Under the pieces are notes generated by a model. The model worked only from the letters and a program-made list of their open reading frames with translations. It ran no database searches and had not been told where the DNA came from. Below, piece by piece: positions 13,216-23,960 of a stretch of DNA of 64,000 bases. Made by a program: the position numbers and the translations under genes. Location of the stretch: positions 20,503,967 to 20,567,966 of the forward strand of contig CM068373.1 of NCBI GenBank assembly GCA_034769895.1, read 5' to 3'. Source of the DNA: Magicicada septendecula. Lineage: Eukaryota > Arthropoda > Insecta > Hemiptera > Cicadidae. The stretch's first letter is position 1. Each line of letters begins with the position of its first letter.

Positions 13216-14795
13216 TGTGACGATTTAAATTGTAACAATAATAAAAAAAATAAAGAAATTTTAAAAATTAAGGTTGCGAGCCATTAAGCCATTTAAATCT
13301 CACTATAATAACATAAAAACCTGTATGTACTCAGTATGAGAGGAAGAAGTAATTAATAAGCCCAAAGAAACTTGAATAAAAAGACAAATTGTAAATAGTT
13401 ATTATTGTTGTATTTAACCCTTTGCTTGTTGTCAGGCGCTGACCTGTTAATTCCAGACTCGACATGTTTTCCGAGTCGTCTGTAATGTAGAATAAGATAA
13501 AAAACCTAATGTTAATAATTAAAAATCTGAAGACACAGATAGTCGCTAAAACAACTTATTTAAATTATGTATATTTATTTAGGGATAGTTTGTATAAATA
13601 AAAATGTTTACTTAAAGAGAGACAGGGCAGCTATATTCTCGCGCAGTAATTGCCCCTCTACCATTTGTTAGGTACCAGTCGAAGGGAGCAGAAATTCGCT
13701 CTCTCACTATGTTGACTTCATGCAGTACAGACGTACGAGCAAAAGCTCTTACACTATGTTGCCGATACTTTTGTTTTATTTTATTGTTGTATACAAGAAA
13801 TTGCTGCTGAAAGCATATGTTATGTATTAATCAGTATAGTTATGTAAAAAACAAGAGACTTAAAGTATAACACGAAATATAAAAATGGTGTAAAACAAGA
13901 TGACTGCTAACTTCAAGAACTAACAACACTTTCAACATCATACCTGGAGATGTGAACTACCAGAACTTACAAACTCTAGTAGACCCGACAGAATATGCAG
14001 ATCAGGACATCCGAGAATCTACAAGTACCATCGTAGAAGGTTCCATCTACCCTGCGGACTTTTGAGCCCTTTAATGACGAAGACCAGACCGAGATGATGA
14101 CGGCGCTATTAAGGATTCCCAAGACGGACACCCCAGGACGAGGTTTCTGCATACCAATTTAAAGGTGACTCGATAGCCTGTCTATCGAGGGTTACTAATA
14201 TTTGTTACACAACACACCTTAAAAGAGACTTTTCAGAGACCATTAACTTTGTAAAGATTAAAAGATTAAATCTAAGAGTTTCAATGTAACTATTCAAACA
14301 TCATACGTTGTAACAGTTTATATGTTAATGTATCGTAGTATAATTCAAGTAATAATACCATTCTTCAAATGGAATAATTAATAAAGAGAAAAAACAAAAG
14401 GTCTTGCAAGCTAATATCATGAATTGAGTATAACTAAAAGTTTTAATGACTAAATACCGAAGGTTACCCGGATCCGAGGTATAGCTAAATAGAATCAATT
14501 TTGATCCCAAAGTTTAAAGAAAACATTCAAATAACTTTAGTTTAATTCGTAATGTCATGAGATCTGTCAGTAAATGTTTTTAAATGTTAAATAAAGAGAA
14601 GTCGTCTTGTCACACACATATAATGAGTGCGTAAATCAATAGTATACCTTCCCTTGTTTCCTTACACAGTTAGTAAGTAAATTTGTTAAGTTAATTATTT
14701 GTGGATACATTTTGTTACAACGTAGGCAGCCCATCTAATTGACGGAGCTTAATTAAGATGGGTTCCCTGGATTTGTAACGCGGCGAGACGTTACA
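13216..14795 (+). repeat. 3' LTR of element A
   Basis: Second copy of 5300-6875, with the same TGT...ACA ends. Confidence 0.95.
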
Positions 14796-15879
14796 ATACA
14801 GGAAGTACGATTTTGACAAGAATTTCTCTGCCGTTTGAAACCTGTCACGGAGTGTTTGAGCGACTTGTTCGAGATTGTCGAAACTGGAAAAACACATGAT
14901 TTATTTGAACAACCAATCAGCAGCCCATATTTAAAACAGACGCCAGCTAAAAGCGAGGGGTAATATCACTCTTCATTCGGTACTTAAACACACTAGACGT
15001 GTATAATTCACACACAGATATTTTTAAATTTCACAACAGTGCAAATTAAGTTCTAAATCGAGAAGTAGTCCGCAGTGTAGATGAATTAACAACATTCAAT
15101 AACACTAGCTGCGTAAAACAACCGTTAATTAATTAATTAATCCATCAGCAGTGAAGGACCTGTGCTACAGCATCTGTAATTGCCAGGGCATCTTCAACAG
15201 CATTGATCAATCCATTCTTCTGTGCAACACCATCAAAAGTGGGACTTCTACAGATTCCTATCTTCGGTCAACGCATCAAACAGTAAGAAATAGATTCATT
15301 GATCAATGATATAAGCGCTAAACAAATAATAAAACAATAAACAATTTTAAAAAGACACTAAGAAAACCACACATTTTATTGTAACTATAAGATTAGTTCT
15401 AATATAGTATAAGAGTGTTGCATGGAAAGTGGTGTGTAGTATTGGACATGCAAATTATTGCAGACCTGTTCTTTAGCACTGGTTTGGGAGATAGAAATCT
15501 CTTAATCAAACCAGATAAGAGCTATAGGTCGTTTGAGCGTCTTAATCATTACTTTCCACACTCACTCAATAATTATAAGGTTAGGGTAGAATTAAGTCCT
15601 ACCATTAACAAGTTAAAGTTTAAAAATCATTTATTAAAACATTATAAATAATAATCAAGCAAATCTTAAAGTGTTATTTGTAACGATTCCCCTTGAAAAC
15701 CACAATCACTGAACGAATCCTGAGAAAGAGTGTCTCCATGCGCTGAGCTAAGTTGAAACCGTGTCATTTGTATCTGGGATTTGTTCTGGCACCCAGGTAA
15801 AGTAATATCACGGGTAAGTAACTTTTTATCTAACATCACAAATATTAGATAATTGTGTTAGACGAAAGGGAGCGTTGTA
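14796..15879 (+). repeat. 3' LTR of element B, right portion
   Basis: Its last 398 bases match window positions 1-398. The preceding 686 bases lie between the insertion point of A and that match. A TATA-like TATAAGAG is near 15409. The shared sequence ends at 15879, after which the two contexts diverge. Confidence 0.8.
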
Positions 15880-16204
15880 ATATATATCTCACTACATGTA
15901 TTTAATTATTGCAATGGGAATCCATGATGTATTTGTATTATATTAATGTTATGTTTTACGTAGATTGTTATTTCAGATTTATTATAAAAACGTGTGCATC
16001 CATGTGATATAAGAGCAGATGTAAGTTCAAAAAAAAAGATAACTCAAGGATGCCCAAGAGAGAGATTATTGTTGAAGGATCTATATAGTTAGAGTTTTAT
16101 TGTACATGTATATATAGTATGTGAGATGCTTTACACCACTTAAAATCAAACGTTAATAAATGTTGTCATGTTAATAAGGCTGTTTCATTTCCAATTCCTG
16201 TCAC
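15880..16204. other. Intergenic sequence right of element B
   Basis: AT-rich sequence with no gene, LTR or repeat I can identify. Confidence 0.4.
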
Positions 16205-16330
16205 AATGGGCCTGGTACATTTTAACATTTTAAGCTCCGTCTAGGTCACTGGCCTAGTTTTAAATTTTACTATTTAAATTTAACGTTTTAAGGGCCTTCC
16301 CCTTTAAAAAAAAAATCTTAAATTAAAAAA
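16205..16330 (+). repeat. Diverged copy of a short repeat
   Basis: It shares the order of blocks (CCTGTCAC, CACATTTT-like, a CTAGGTCAC-GGCCTAG core, CCTTCCC, then A-runs) with the closely matching copies at 16943-17157 and 22982-23195. Family unknown. Confidence 0.45.
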
Positions 16331-16334
16331 AAAA

Positions 16335-16600
16335 ATTCTCAAAACTTTGAGAAGGCGTAATGAGGCGGCTCAGCACAGTTGTGCTGGTTTGGACATGTTC
16401 AGGGATGGAAGTGGATAGACTTCCAAAACAACTGTGTAAGGCAAGAATTGGTGGGAGAAGACTCAGGGGCTGCAGAAGAGTGACTTGGGAGGACAATGTG
16501 AGATGCTCCATGCAGAGACCATGTTGGCGAGACCTTTGGTCAACCTCTACACCTTATGGTAGAAGATGATCAGAATAAGTTGAAGAAGTATACATTCATA
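16335..16600 (+). mobile_element. LINE 3' fragment (C-terminal tail of a non-LTR reverse transcriptase ORF)
   Basis: The reading from 16360 contains the tail pattern of many insect LINE polyproteins: a W-x-C/G-H-like segment, MEVDRLPKQ, GGRRLRG and VTWED. The RT core is missing, so this is a short dead piece. It resembles the end of the LINE at 53889-54850 in layout but is not the same copy or subfamily. Confidence 0.6.
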
Positions 16601-16879
16601 CTTTTCTGTTCCGCAGAAGCATTTTGGTGGGTAAAATATAGTTACCAGTTTAATTTTGGTATTTCTTTGACAAAACACTTTAGAAATAAAAGGGCGACTC
16701 AAAATGTTAGTTCCACATATGGATGTCTTTTGAAATGCTTTTGTGTATAAATGAAGAGCTGGTTTTGTATTAATTTACCGATTTTCCTTAAACATTTTCT
16801 ATACCAAGACATGAGTTTTCAATGCATTTGTTGAACAGTTCCTGTCTGACATCCTTATAACTGTTCCCATGTCGCAGCT

Positions 16880-16936
16880 TGGATGCGCGAAAGACTCGCA
16901 TTCCTGGGAATGTGATGTTCGGATCACACGAGACTG
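16880..16936 (+). mobile_element. Scrap of element C: integrase C-terminal tail
   Basis: About 55 bases coding RKTRIPGNVMFGSHET match the last coding bases of element C at 19921-19976 with few changes. Nothing else of C is attached. Confidence 0.7.
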
Positions 16937-16942
16937 TAAATT

Positions 16943-17157
16943 ACAAAATGATTGTAAAATTATTGTTCAAAAAAAACTTAAATAAAATCTTGTTACTGTT
17001 CATCAGCTGTTTTCTTGCAAGACCTGTCACTATGGCTCAGCACATTTTGTTTCCAATCTAGGCCACGTGCCTAGTCTTAAATATTAAGTTACGCCTTCCC
17101 AGAAAAAAATTTAAGGGTGAAAAAAAAAATATTCTGGGCATAAGGGGACGTTTCAAT
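16943..17157 (+). repeat. 215-bp dispersed repeat, copy 1
   Basis: Nearly identical to 22982-23195, in the same orientation. It has A-rich runs near both ends and no coding sense. It could be a SINE or the untranslated end of a larger element. Confidence 0.75.
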
Positions 17158-17445
17158 GGTAGCAGAGCGTGGTTGTTTTGAGCCCTTGAGTCAAAAATGT
17201 GACAGGACTTGCAAGATAGCTTGGGAAGTTTTCTTTGGTGGATGTTTGCAGGGGAAAACAGATCCAAACAGGATTTTATTATTGTTATATGTTGAGTGTA
17301 TAAAATGTTGATGTTGTACTTGGTGTGATGTATGTATGTGTGTTAGATTATGTGATATACCGAATTATTGTGTGTAAACTGGAGCCAACGTGGAGCTATT
17401 TTTCAGTATGGGTCGCACGCACATGTTCATATTTTTTTTATATAT
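17158..17445. other. Intergenic sequence left of element C
   Basis: No gene seen. Confidence 0.4.
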
Positions 17446-17988
17446 TGCTACGACAGCACAGAACAATCTACGTGTTGATCGAATGTGCCAGAAGGATCTC
17501 GATGTAACGCATGTGGCGTACGTGCTACTACACGCATTTTGCAAGAATCGTCTCGACTGTGCCGGGCCTCGCTCGGGCACCCGGCCTGTGTCAAGGCCGT
17601 AGTAATTACGTAGTTCACGAGAGATAAGACGCAGTTTGGAAGCTTCTGGTGTGTGAGCGTGACTATAAATACATCGGGTAGCGGACTTAGTTTTCAGTTC
17701 AATGCAAGACATTGGATAGATCGGTTCGAAAGTATTAGTGCGATATATTTCCAGAACGGTTCGAGTTATTACTGTCGGTATAATTATAATACAATTGAGT
17801 TTTAATATTAGTGGACATTTTATTGTGTGTGAACAATTTTCATTTGATTTGTGTTCAATAACTGGACTGTGTTGTTAATTACGAACTGTTTTACTGTAAC
17901 AATAAAGGTGTGATTAGTGACTTGATTGGTGTCTTGTACTTATTTTGTTTCCACTGTACCTACGACGATCGAGTAGACCATCATAACA
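17446..17988 (+). repeat. 5' LTR of element C
   Basis: The core promoter is clear: TATAAAT at 17664 and an initiator-like TCAGTTC about 30 bases on. Confidence 0.92.
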
Positions 17989-17989
17989 G

Positions 17990-18007
17990 TGGTGTCAGAA
18001 CTGGGAT
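17990..18007 (+). promoter_or_regulatory. Primer-binding site of element C
   Basis: TGGTGTCAGAACTGGGAT begins one base after the LTR. This form is common in gypsy elements; the tRNA was not identified. Confidence 0.7.
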
Positions 18008-18067
18008 AGAACGGTTAACAATGGAAACTTTGGACAAGACGAGTGTAGTTCGTAATTAATTAATAAA

Positions 18068-19130
18068 ATGGATACCAGTCAGATGATAGAAGCATTCCGA
18101 GCAATGCTACAGCAAAGTCAGAAACAAGAAAAAGAAGAACGAAGACAGGAAAGAGAAGAAGCAGAAAAAGACAAAACGAAAAACGTAATCGTGAAAATGA
18201 AATACCAGAGGGACGAAAAAAAGAAGAATTTAGCCGTCAAGCAGACGACGTTAAGACGTTCGTACAAGAGGATACCACTGCAAAATTTGTCCTGTTACAA
18301 GGTGAGCTGAACAAACAAGTTGACAGAATATCTGAAATAGAAAAATCTGTGTCAACTATGAAAACAAGTATGTCAAGCTTAGAAGATTCAAAATATCAGA
18401 GAAATCAAAGAACGCTATTAACTGAAGTAAGGTCAGTTTTTGCAAAGGGCCCATCGTTTAATGGAAGCACCCACTGGGCAACTTATCATCGCCAATTTGA
18501 AGCTGCCGCTCGCTTAAATAACTGGACGGAAGAAGAGAAAGGCCTTTCACTCAAAAGGCCCTGCCGCAGAGCTAATACACAAAGTGCCATCTGACAGTCA
18601 GAACGTCTATGCCGAATTAACTAAAGCTCTGGAATTACGGTACGGTGACCAGCATTTGTGCGAAGTGTACCGTGAACAACTTAAAGCGAGGCGACAGTGT
18701 TCAGGGGAGAGCCTTCAAGAGTTTGAAGCGAATGTCGACCGACTGACGAGATTGGCTTATCCCGAAAAATCGGAGGACTTCCGGAAGTGGATTTCTCTCA
18801 TAATGTTTATTGATGGTATCAGAGATCGTCAGTTACAACAAGTGTTAAGAATGGCTCGGCATGATAATAAATCAGACGCTCTTGTTCATGCTCTCTGTTT
18901 GAAGCTGCCAAGTCGGCGACCTACATCAATCAAAGTATGCCATCACGTTGTAGCCAAACGGATCCAATACCACAGTATTGTCATAGCGGACGGCATAAAG
19001 AGACGATTCAGAAACAACAGTTTAAGAAGTCAGCAGCACCACAATGATCTTTCGAACCAAAGGATAAAAACAGAAGACCGAAGTGTTACAACTGTGGGAA
19101 ATGTTGTCATCTACAGGTAGACTGTTGGGA
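18068..19130 (+). pseudogene. gag of element C, several frameshifts, with zinc knuckle
   Basis: Starts at ATG 18068 (MDTSQMIEAFRAMLQQ) and runs through a charged coiled-coil segment. The frame changes near 18190, near 18575 and again near 18890. The central part (FNGSTHWATYHRQFEAAA, then ELRYGDQH) is a capsid-like core of the kind found in mag-type gypsy elements. A CCHC knuckle, CYNCGKCCHLQVDC, lies at 19084-19125. At least three lesions make it a pseudogene. Confidence 0.82.
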
Positions 19131-19986
19131 GAAGAAAATACCGAGAGAAGGGAGTGATCGCACCGATTGGAGAAGTAAAGCCTCAGAACAGCACACAGTT
19201 TCCACGCTACATAAGATTAGTGGAAACCCGATCGTTAATGGATTTGCGGAAGGTAAACGAAGATCATTTACAGTTGACATGGGCGCTACAGTGTCCATTG
19301 TGCGCCCTGACTTAGTCAGCAACCGCCAGCCTCTAATTAGCTCTTGTACAATACAGACTGTGACTGGAAGCCCCGTCAAGGTGCTAGGAAAGGTAGACAT
19401 ACGTGTACGCCTGGGTCTTCTCGAGTTTAACCACCAAATACTCATTGCAGACATTGTCGATGAAGTGATTCTTGGCACAGACATTATGAATGCCTACGGA
19501 TTCGTTGTGGACTTCAGAGAGAATGCCCTGAAGGTTGGCCAAGAGAAGATAAAGCTTTGCATGGGTAAAATGACAGGGTCTACCAACCATTCGATTAAGC
19601 GAGTGGCATTAGTCGAAGAAAACGTCAACAAGTCTGGTCAAGAGGAACCCTCCCTGCTGCAAGCGGAAATGGAGGAAGAACTAGCAGAGGAAGTACAAAT
19701 AAATATAATGACTAAAGAAGTGATTGGAAAGCCAACTATGGGTGTCGAGACAAAACTCTTGCTTGTTCCTGAGCTGATGGAAGCGCCCGAGGGTAAAGTG
19801 GCTGAAGATGAGGTTACGCAAGAGTTTGTTGACGAGAACCAAACAAACTTGGATCAGCCAGTGGTATTTAGGTCATCAGTACATGACGCAACGGGAGTGA
19901 TTCCAGCAAAACTAGTGGTTGCGCGAAAGACTCGCATTCCTGGGAACGTGATATTCGGATCACACGAGACTGAATTTGAAGAATGA
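19131..19986 (+). pseudogene. Protease of element C joined to the integrase C-terminal tail
   Basis: The first part is a retropepsin: FTVDMGATVS at about 19270 aligns with the active-site D-T/S-G, but the central residue is M, so the enzyme should be inactive. The flap and second strand (VILGTDIMNAYG) follow. After an acidic stretch (19650-19850) the frame passes without a stop into RSSVHDATGVIPAKLVVARK, which belongs to the far end of gypsy integrases. RT, RNase H and the integrase core are missing between them. It ends at 19986, about 100 bases before the 3' LTR. Confidence 0.8.
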
Positions 19987-20072
19987 GAAAATTATCCTTC
20001 GCAAGGACGTCCACCTAGATCACCTGGTAGAGTATTACTTCGAAGACGCTTTGCCAGTTCAGGATGAACAGG

Positions 20073-20088
20073 CTTAAGGAGGGGGCAG
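20073..20088 (+). promoter_or_regulatory. Polypurine tract of element C
   Basis: AAGGAGGGGGCAG abuts the 3' LTR and would prime plus-strand DNA. Confidence 0.75.
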
Positions 20089-20661
20089 TGCTACGACAGC
20101 ACAGAACAATCTACGCGTTTATCGAATGTGCCAGAAGGATCTCGATGTAACCCGTGTGGCGTACGTGCTACTATACGCATTTTGCAAGAATCTTCTCGAC
20201 TGTGCTGGGCTTCGCTCGGGCGCCCGGCCTGTGTCAAGGCCGTAGTAATTACGTAGTTCACGAGAGATAAGACGCAGTTTGGAAGCTTCTGGTGTGTGAG
20301 CGTGACTATAAATACATTGGGCAGCGGCCTTAGTTTTCAGTTCAATGCGAGATATTGGACAGTGCGGTTCGAGAATATTAGTGGAATATATTTCCAGAGC
20401 GGTTCGAGTTATTACTGTGTACGTTCAAGTAGTTATTATTGAAGCGTTGCGTTTTATATTCGGACGGTATAATTGTAATACAATTTGAGTTTTAATATTA
20501 GTGGACATTTTATTGCGTGTGAACAATTTTCATTTGATTTGTTGTAGAGACTGTGTTGTTAATTACGAACTGTTTTACTGTAACAATTAAAGGTGTGATT
20601 AGTATCTTGTACTTATTTTGTTTCCACTGTACCTACGACGATCGAGTAGACCGTCGTAACA
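20089..20661 (+). repeat. 3' LTR of element C
   Basis: Pairs with 17446-17988. TATAAAT is at 20307. It has about 46 extra bases around 20420-20466. Confidence 0.92.
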
Positions 20662-22981
20662 ATATATTAGGATACATACTGGCTCACTTTCTTGTTTTGT
20701 TATTGGTTGTTCATTTTCGGTTTGACAAAGGCTCGGTTAATAGATCGATAGTTCCGGAGCAGCGGCCATCCGATTGGGGATTTTCTGGGTAAAATAATTT
20801 AAATTGATTTGCTTTGTGGAGATGGTCGGGCCATAAACTTGTTAGTGCATTGTTGTAATGGATTTTAGGGTCATTTTGGTCAGGGTTGTTTTAGAGAGGA
20901 TTGTATTTTATATATATATATATATATACATATATTGGCTTTTGCTGATTTCATTGTTACTGAGTATGTCGTGTTGTGTCCGTTAACTGGTTAGTGTTGT
21001 GCTTGTGTTTGGGGAGACTTGCTCTGCTTGTTTGTAGTACCTCTTTCCTCTCGCAGCGTTAGGGGATTCCTGAAGCCACTTGAGCATTCTCAAGTTTTTC
21101 CTCTTCTTTTGTTGTGATGTCGTGTTGAATTGTTGTGTGTGATGTTTTTTTAATTGCGTAATTCTGGTGGACACTTAGCGAATTTAAGTAGTAAGAGTGG
21201 CGTTCCAAATAAAGAAGGAATTAAGATGAGGTTGAGTTAGGATTTTTTTTTTGAGACCTTGTTTTTGAAACGGGAATGTTAACGCCAACTGCACTTAAGA
21301 CAGCATATTTTAGAAATAATAAATTAAATATTAAACCAGAATCAATGCAGTAGTTTTGAACAGTGAAACAGACTGACGAGAGATAACCTTTGGCCAGCTG
21401 ATAGCTTGTGTATTGGAATTTCTGTCATTGTTCACGTTATCTGATAAACCGGTGCATAGTCGCATGGGATTATTGTAGGTTTGGCATTCCGAGTCAACGG
21501 TAATTTTAGTTTGTTTCCTTGCAATCAGCTGATTCATCCTTGATAGACATTACTCATTTGTTAATGTGGATTATTGTTTGGCCCGTTCCATGCCGCATTC
21601 CGGGTTGGGGGTTTGTGTGTAAAATGTAACGATCGTTGTGTTTGTGCCAGTAGATATGCAAGCATGTGGTAAAATCATTTTACTCTCAAGATAAAGAAAT
21701 AATGTTGTAGACTGTTCAGAATTTAAAAACACTGAAGAATTAGAGCAAGTATGAATTTATAATTGTAGTTCTATGAAGTCTGATTATTTTTTGAAGTATT
21801 TATAAATGTTTTAGCAGAGACCGCGTGCTCGTCAGTCAATCTTTTTGTAAACTTAAACATGCAAGGTAACCCGGAAAATTGTTTAAGCTTAATATGTATG
21901 ATTCCTGTGTAACATGGTGACATTTAGAATTTAAATTAAAAGCCCGAAGGGTAATTTTGACTGGAGTTACTGACCGCTATTGCAGTATTGAAGTTATAGT
22001 GACGTGTGTGATTTGAGTGCTTGGACGAAGGAGTGTTGGGGTGGTATGTGTATATATATATCTGAATCGAATACAAGTAACAAATTTTCGAAGGTTTCTC
22101 TGCTTAGTCGAGGGGAAAGGGGTCCAGGTGATGGGCACGCTACATCTACGCCCATCCGCAGAGCCTGCGTAAGACACCTCCAACTCCGTCACGCCATCCG
22201 ACATCATCCTTCACACATCACGAAAATGCAGGAACGCCTTTAGTGCCCTCCAAAAGATCAGGTGGGAAAATTCCATTATTTAATAAACTTCACACTCGAA
22301 GTGCTCCGCAGGTTATCGGGCAACACACATGCTAAAATCTATGCCTAGATGTTACTCATGTTTAACATTACTGAACATGTTTTATGAAGTCATGCTAAAG
22401 TGTGGACATTACTGACTGGGTTATAAGTGTTTGTGCTTTGATTTGTATAGAGTCATGGGTTACCTTTCTATTAGTTAAATATTTAATTCTATTCCTGTGA
22501 AAGACAAAACAGTTTAAAACCCTTTTGACAATATTCAGAACTTAAGAAAATGTAATATTTGCAGAGTGCTTGCATCTGCCTGCCATATGCCCGGTGATCC
22601 TGCATGTTTTTTGTTTTCTGATTTTTCTAAATTTAAATTTCTCTTATTTGGTTATTTTGTTGGTTCAGTTTAACTATTCAAATTTTTTTATTTTATACAG
22701 TAAGTTTCTATACTTAATTAACTTAACACCTTATTTTAATTTCAGTTAACTTAACACTTAACTTAAAAGGCGATACTTTTAATTTTTTTTATTCAACTAC
22801 TATTATAATAAATTCAGTAGGTTGGCATGCCATTATTAAATTTGTGGAAAATACTTTTGACATATTTCGTGTAATTAAACCACCATGTGACTGTAAATAC
22901 TATGACATATTTTGTGTAATTAAACCATCATGTGAATTTAAAGAAAGAGCTGAATGGAAGTCAAGTATTAAGAAATCTTAG
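20662..22981. other. No gene seen
   Basis: Mostly AT-rich unique sequence with a (TA)n run at 20911-20932. The patch 22080-22250 is richer in GC and open on the plus strand for 79 codons, but it matches nothing I know and has no clear splice context, so I do not call a gene. Confidence 0.4.
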
Positions 22982-23195
22982 ACAAAATGATTGTAAAATT
23001 ATTGTTAAAAAAAAATAAAATAAAATCTTGTTACTGTTCATCAGCTGTTTTCTTGGAAGACCTGTCACTATGGCTCAGCACATTTTATTTCCAATCTAGG
23101 CCACATGCCTAGTCTTATAATAAGTTACGCCTTCCCAGGAAAAAAAAAATTTAAGGGTGAAAAAAAATATTCTGGGCATAAGGGGGCGTTTCAAT
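22982..23195 (+). repeat. 215-bp dispersed repeat, copy 2
   Basis: Matches 16943-17157 and ends immediately before the Penelope-like fragment. Confidence 0.75.
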
Positions 23196-23960
23196 AGACC
23201 CTAATAAATCTCAGTACAAAATTTACAGAAAACCTACGACTAGGATTTGACTATAAACGCAGAGTCACACCACCCATATTCACAAAAATTAGCTGCTTTC
23301 CATAGCTTTACACATAGGTTAATCAATATACCACTGGAAACAGAAGATTTTAAAGATGAAATAAATACCATAAAATATGTAGCCACAAGAAACGGATTCA
23401 GTAGCACATTAATAGATACACTATTGAAAAAACATTTAAAAAATAAACATTATAATAAAAATAAACTTAAAATTAATAGAAACACTAATAATGAGAATAT
23501 ATATCAGCAGAGTATACAAATGTAGTGCCGCTTATTTTAAAAAACAATTTAAACAAATTTGACTTCCAAGTGATTTTCCGTACTAATAATAACTTACAAA
23601 AAATGCTTAAATCAACAGACAAAATACCTATAGAGAAACAAACAGGTGTATACAAGCTATCATGTAATGACTGCAACACGATATTTATAGGCCAAACTGA
23701 CAGTTTCGAGAGCGGTTTAGGGAACATTTGCCTAAGAGCAAAATTACAAAGTTAGAACGTACTAAATCCAACTACGCTCGTCACCTCATGGAGTCCAACC
23801 ATGGGTATACAGATTTTGACACTAATTTCAAGCCCTTACATTATTGTGCCAAGGGACATCGTATGGACACACTCGAAGAATATGAGATTTACAAGGCATT
23901 TAAAACCAATCCTGGAAATGTTCGAGAGACAAGAGAGTACTAGATAACATTAAAAAATAT
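23196..23960 (+). mobile_element. Penelope-like element fragment: RT end and GIY-YIG endonuclease
   Basis: Codons from 23205 give a YRKPTT motif, then SHHPYSQKLAAFHSFTHRL and the INTIKYVA segment, typical of the region after the RT fingers in Penelope-like elements. After a stop at 23523 and a frame change comes GVYKLSCNDCNTIFIGQT, the GIY-YIG core with F in place of the second Y. A further shift near 23740 leads to SNYARHLMESNHGY and a final EYEIYK segment with the conserved glutamate. The order fits a 5'-truncated copy with at least two lesions. Identification of the class is good; the subfamily is not resolved. Confidence 0.82.

Larger units (their letters stand above)
5300..14795 (+). mobile_element. 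Ty3/gypsy retrotransposon A, full length, inserted in the 3' LTR of B
   Basis: Two direct repeats of 1576 and 1580 bases (TGTGACG...CGTTACA) enclose gag and pol. The copies differ at about seven bases plus a few small indels, so insertion was recent. Flanks are ATAT at 5296-5299 and ATAC at 14796-14799, a 4-bp target duplication with one mismatch. There is no envelope-like frame after pol. The coding region carries two stops and two frameshifts. Confidence 0.95.
17446..20661 (+). mobile_element. Gypsy element C, internally deleted
   Basis: LTRs at 17446-17988 and 20089-20661 run from TGCTACGAC to ATAACA or GTAACA and are flanked by a perfect ATAT duplication (17442-17445 and 20662-20665). 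They differ by several percent, and the right copy holds an extra block of about 46 bases near 20420-20466, so the insertion is old. Only gag, protease and a piece of integrase tail remain inside. Confidence 0.92.

Noticed and set aside
22004..22243. 79-codon plus frame in a GC-richer patch
   Set aside because: No recognisable motif, splice context or second copy; it may be an exon, but I cannot support it.
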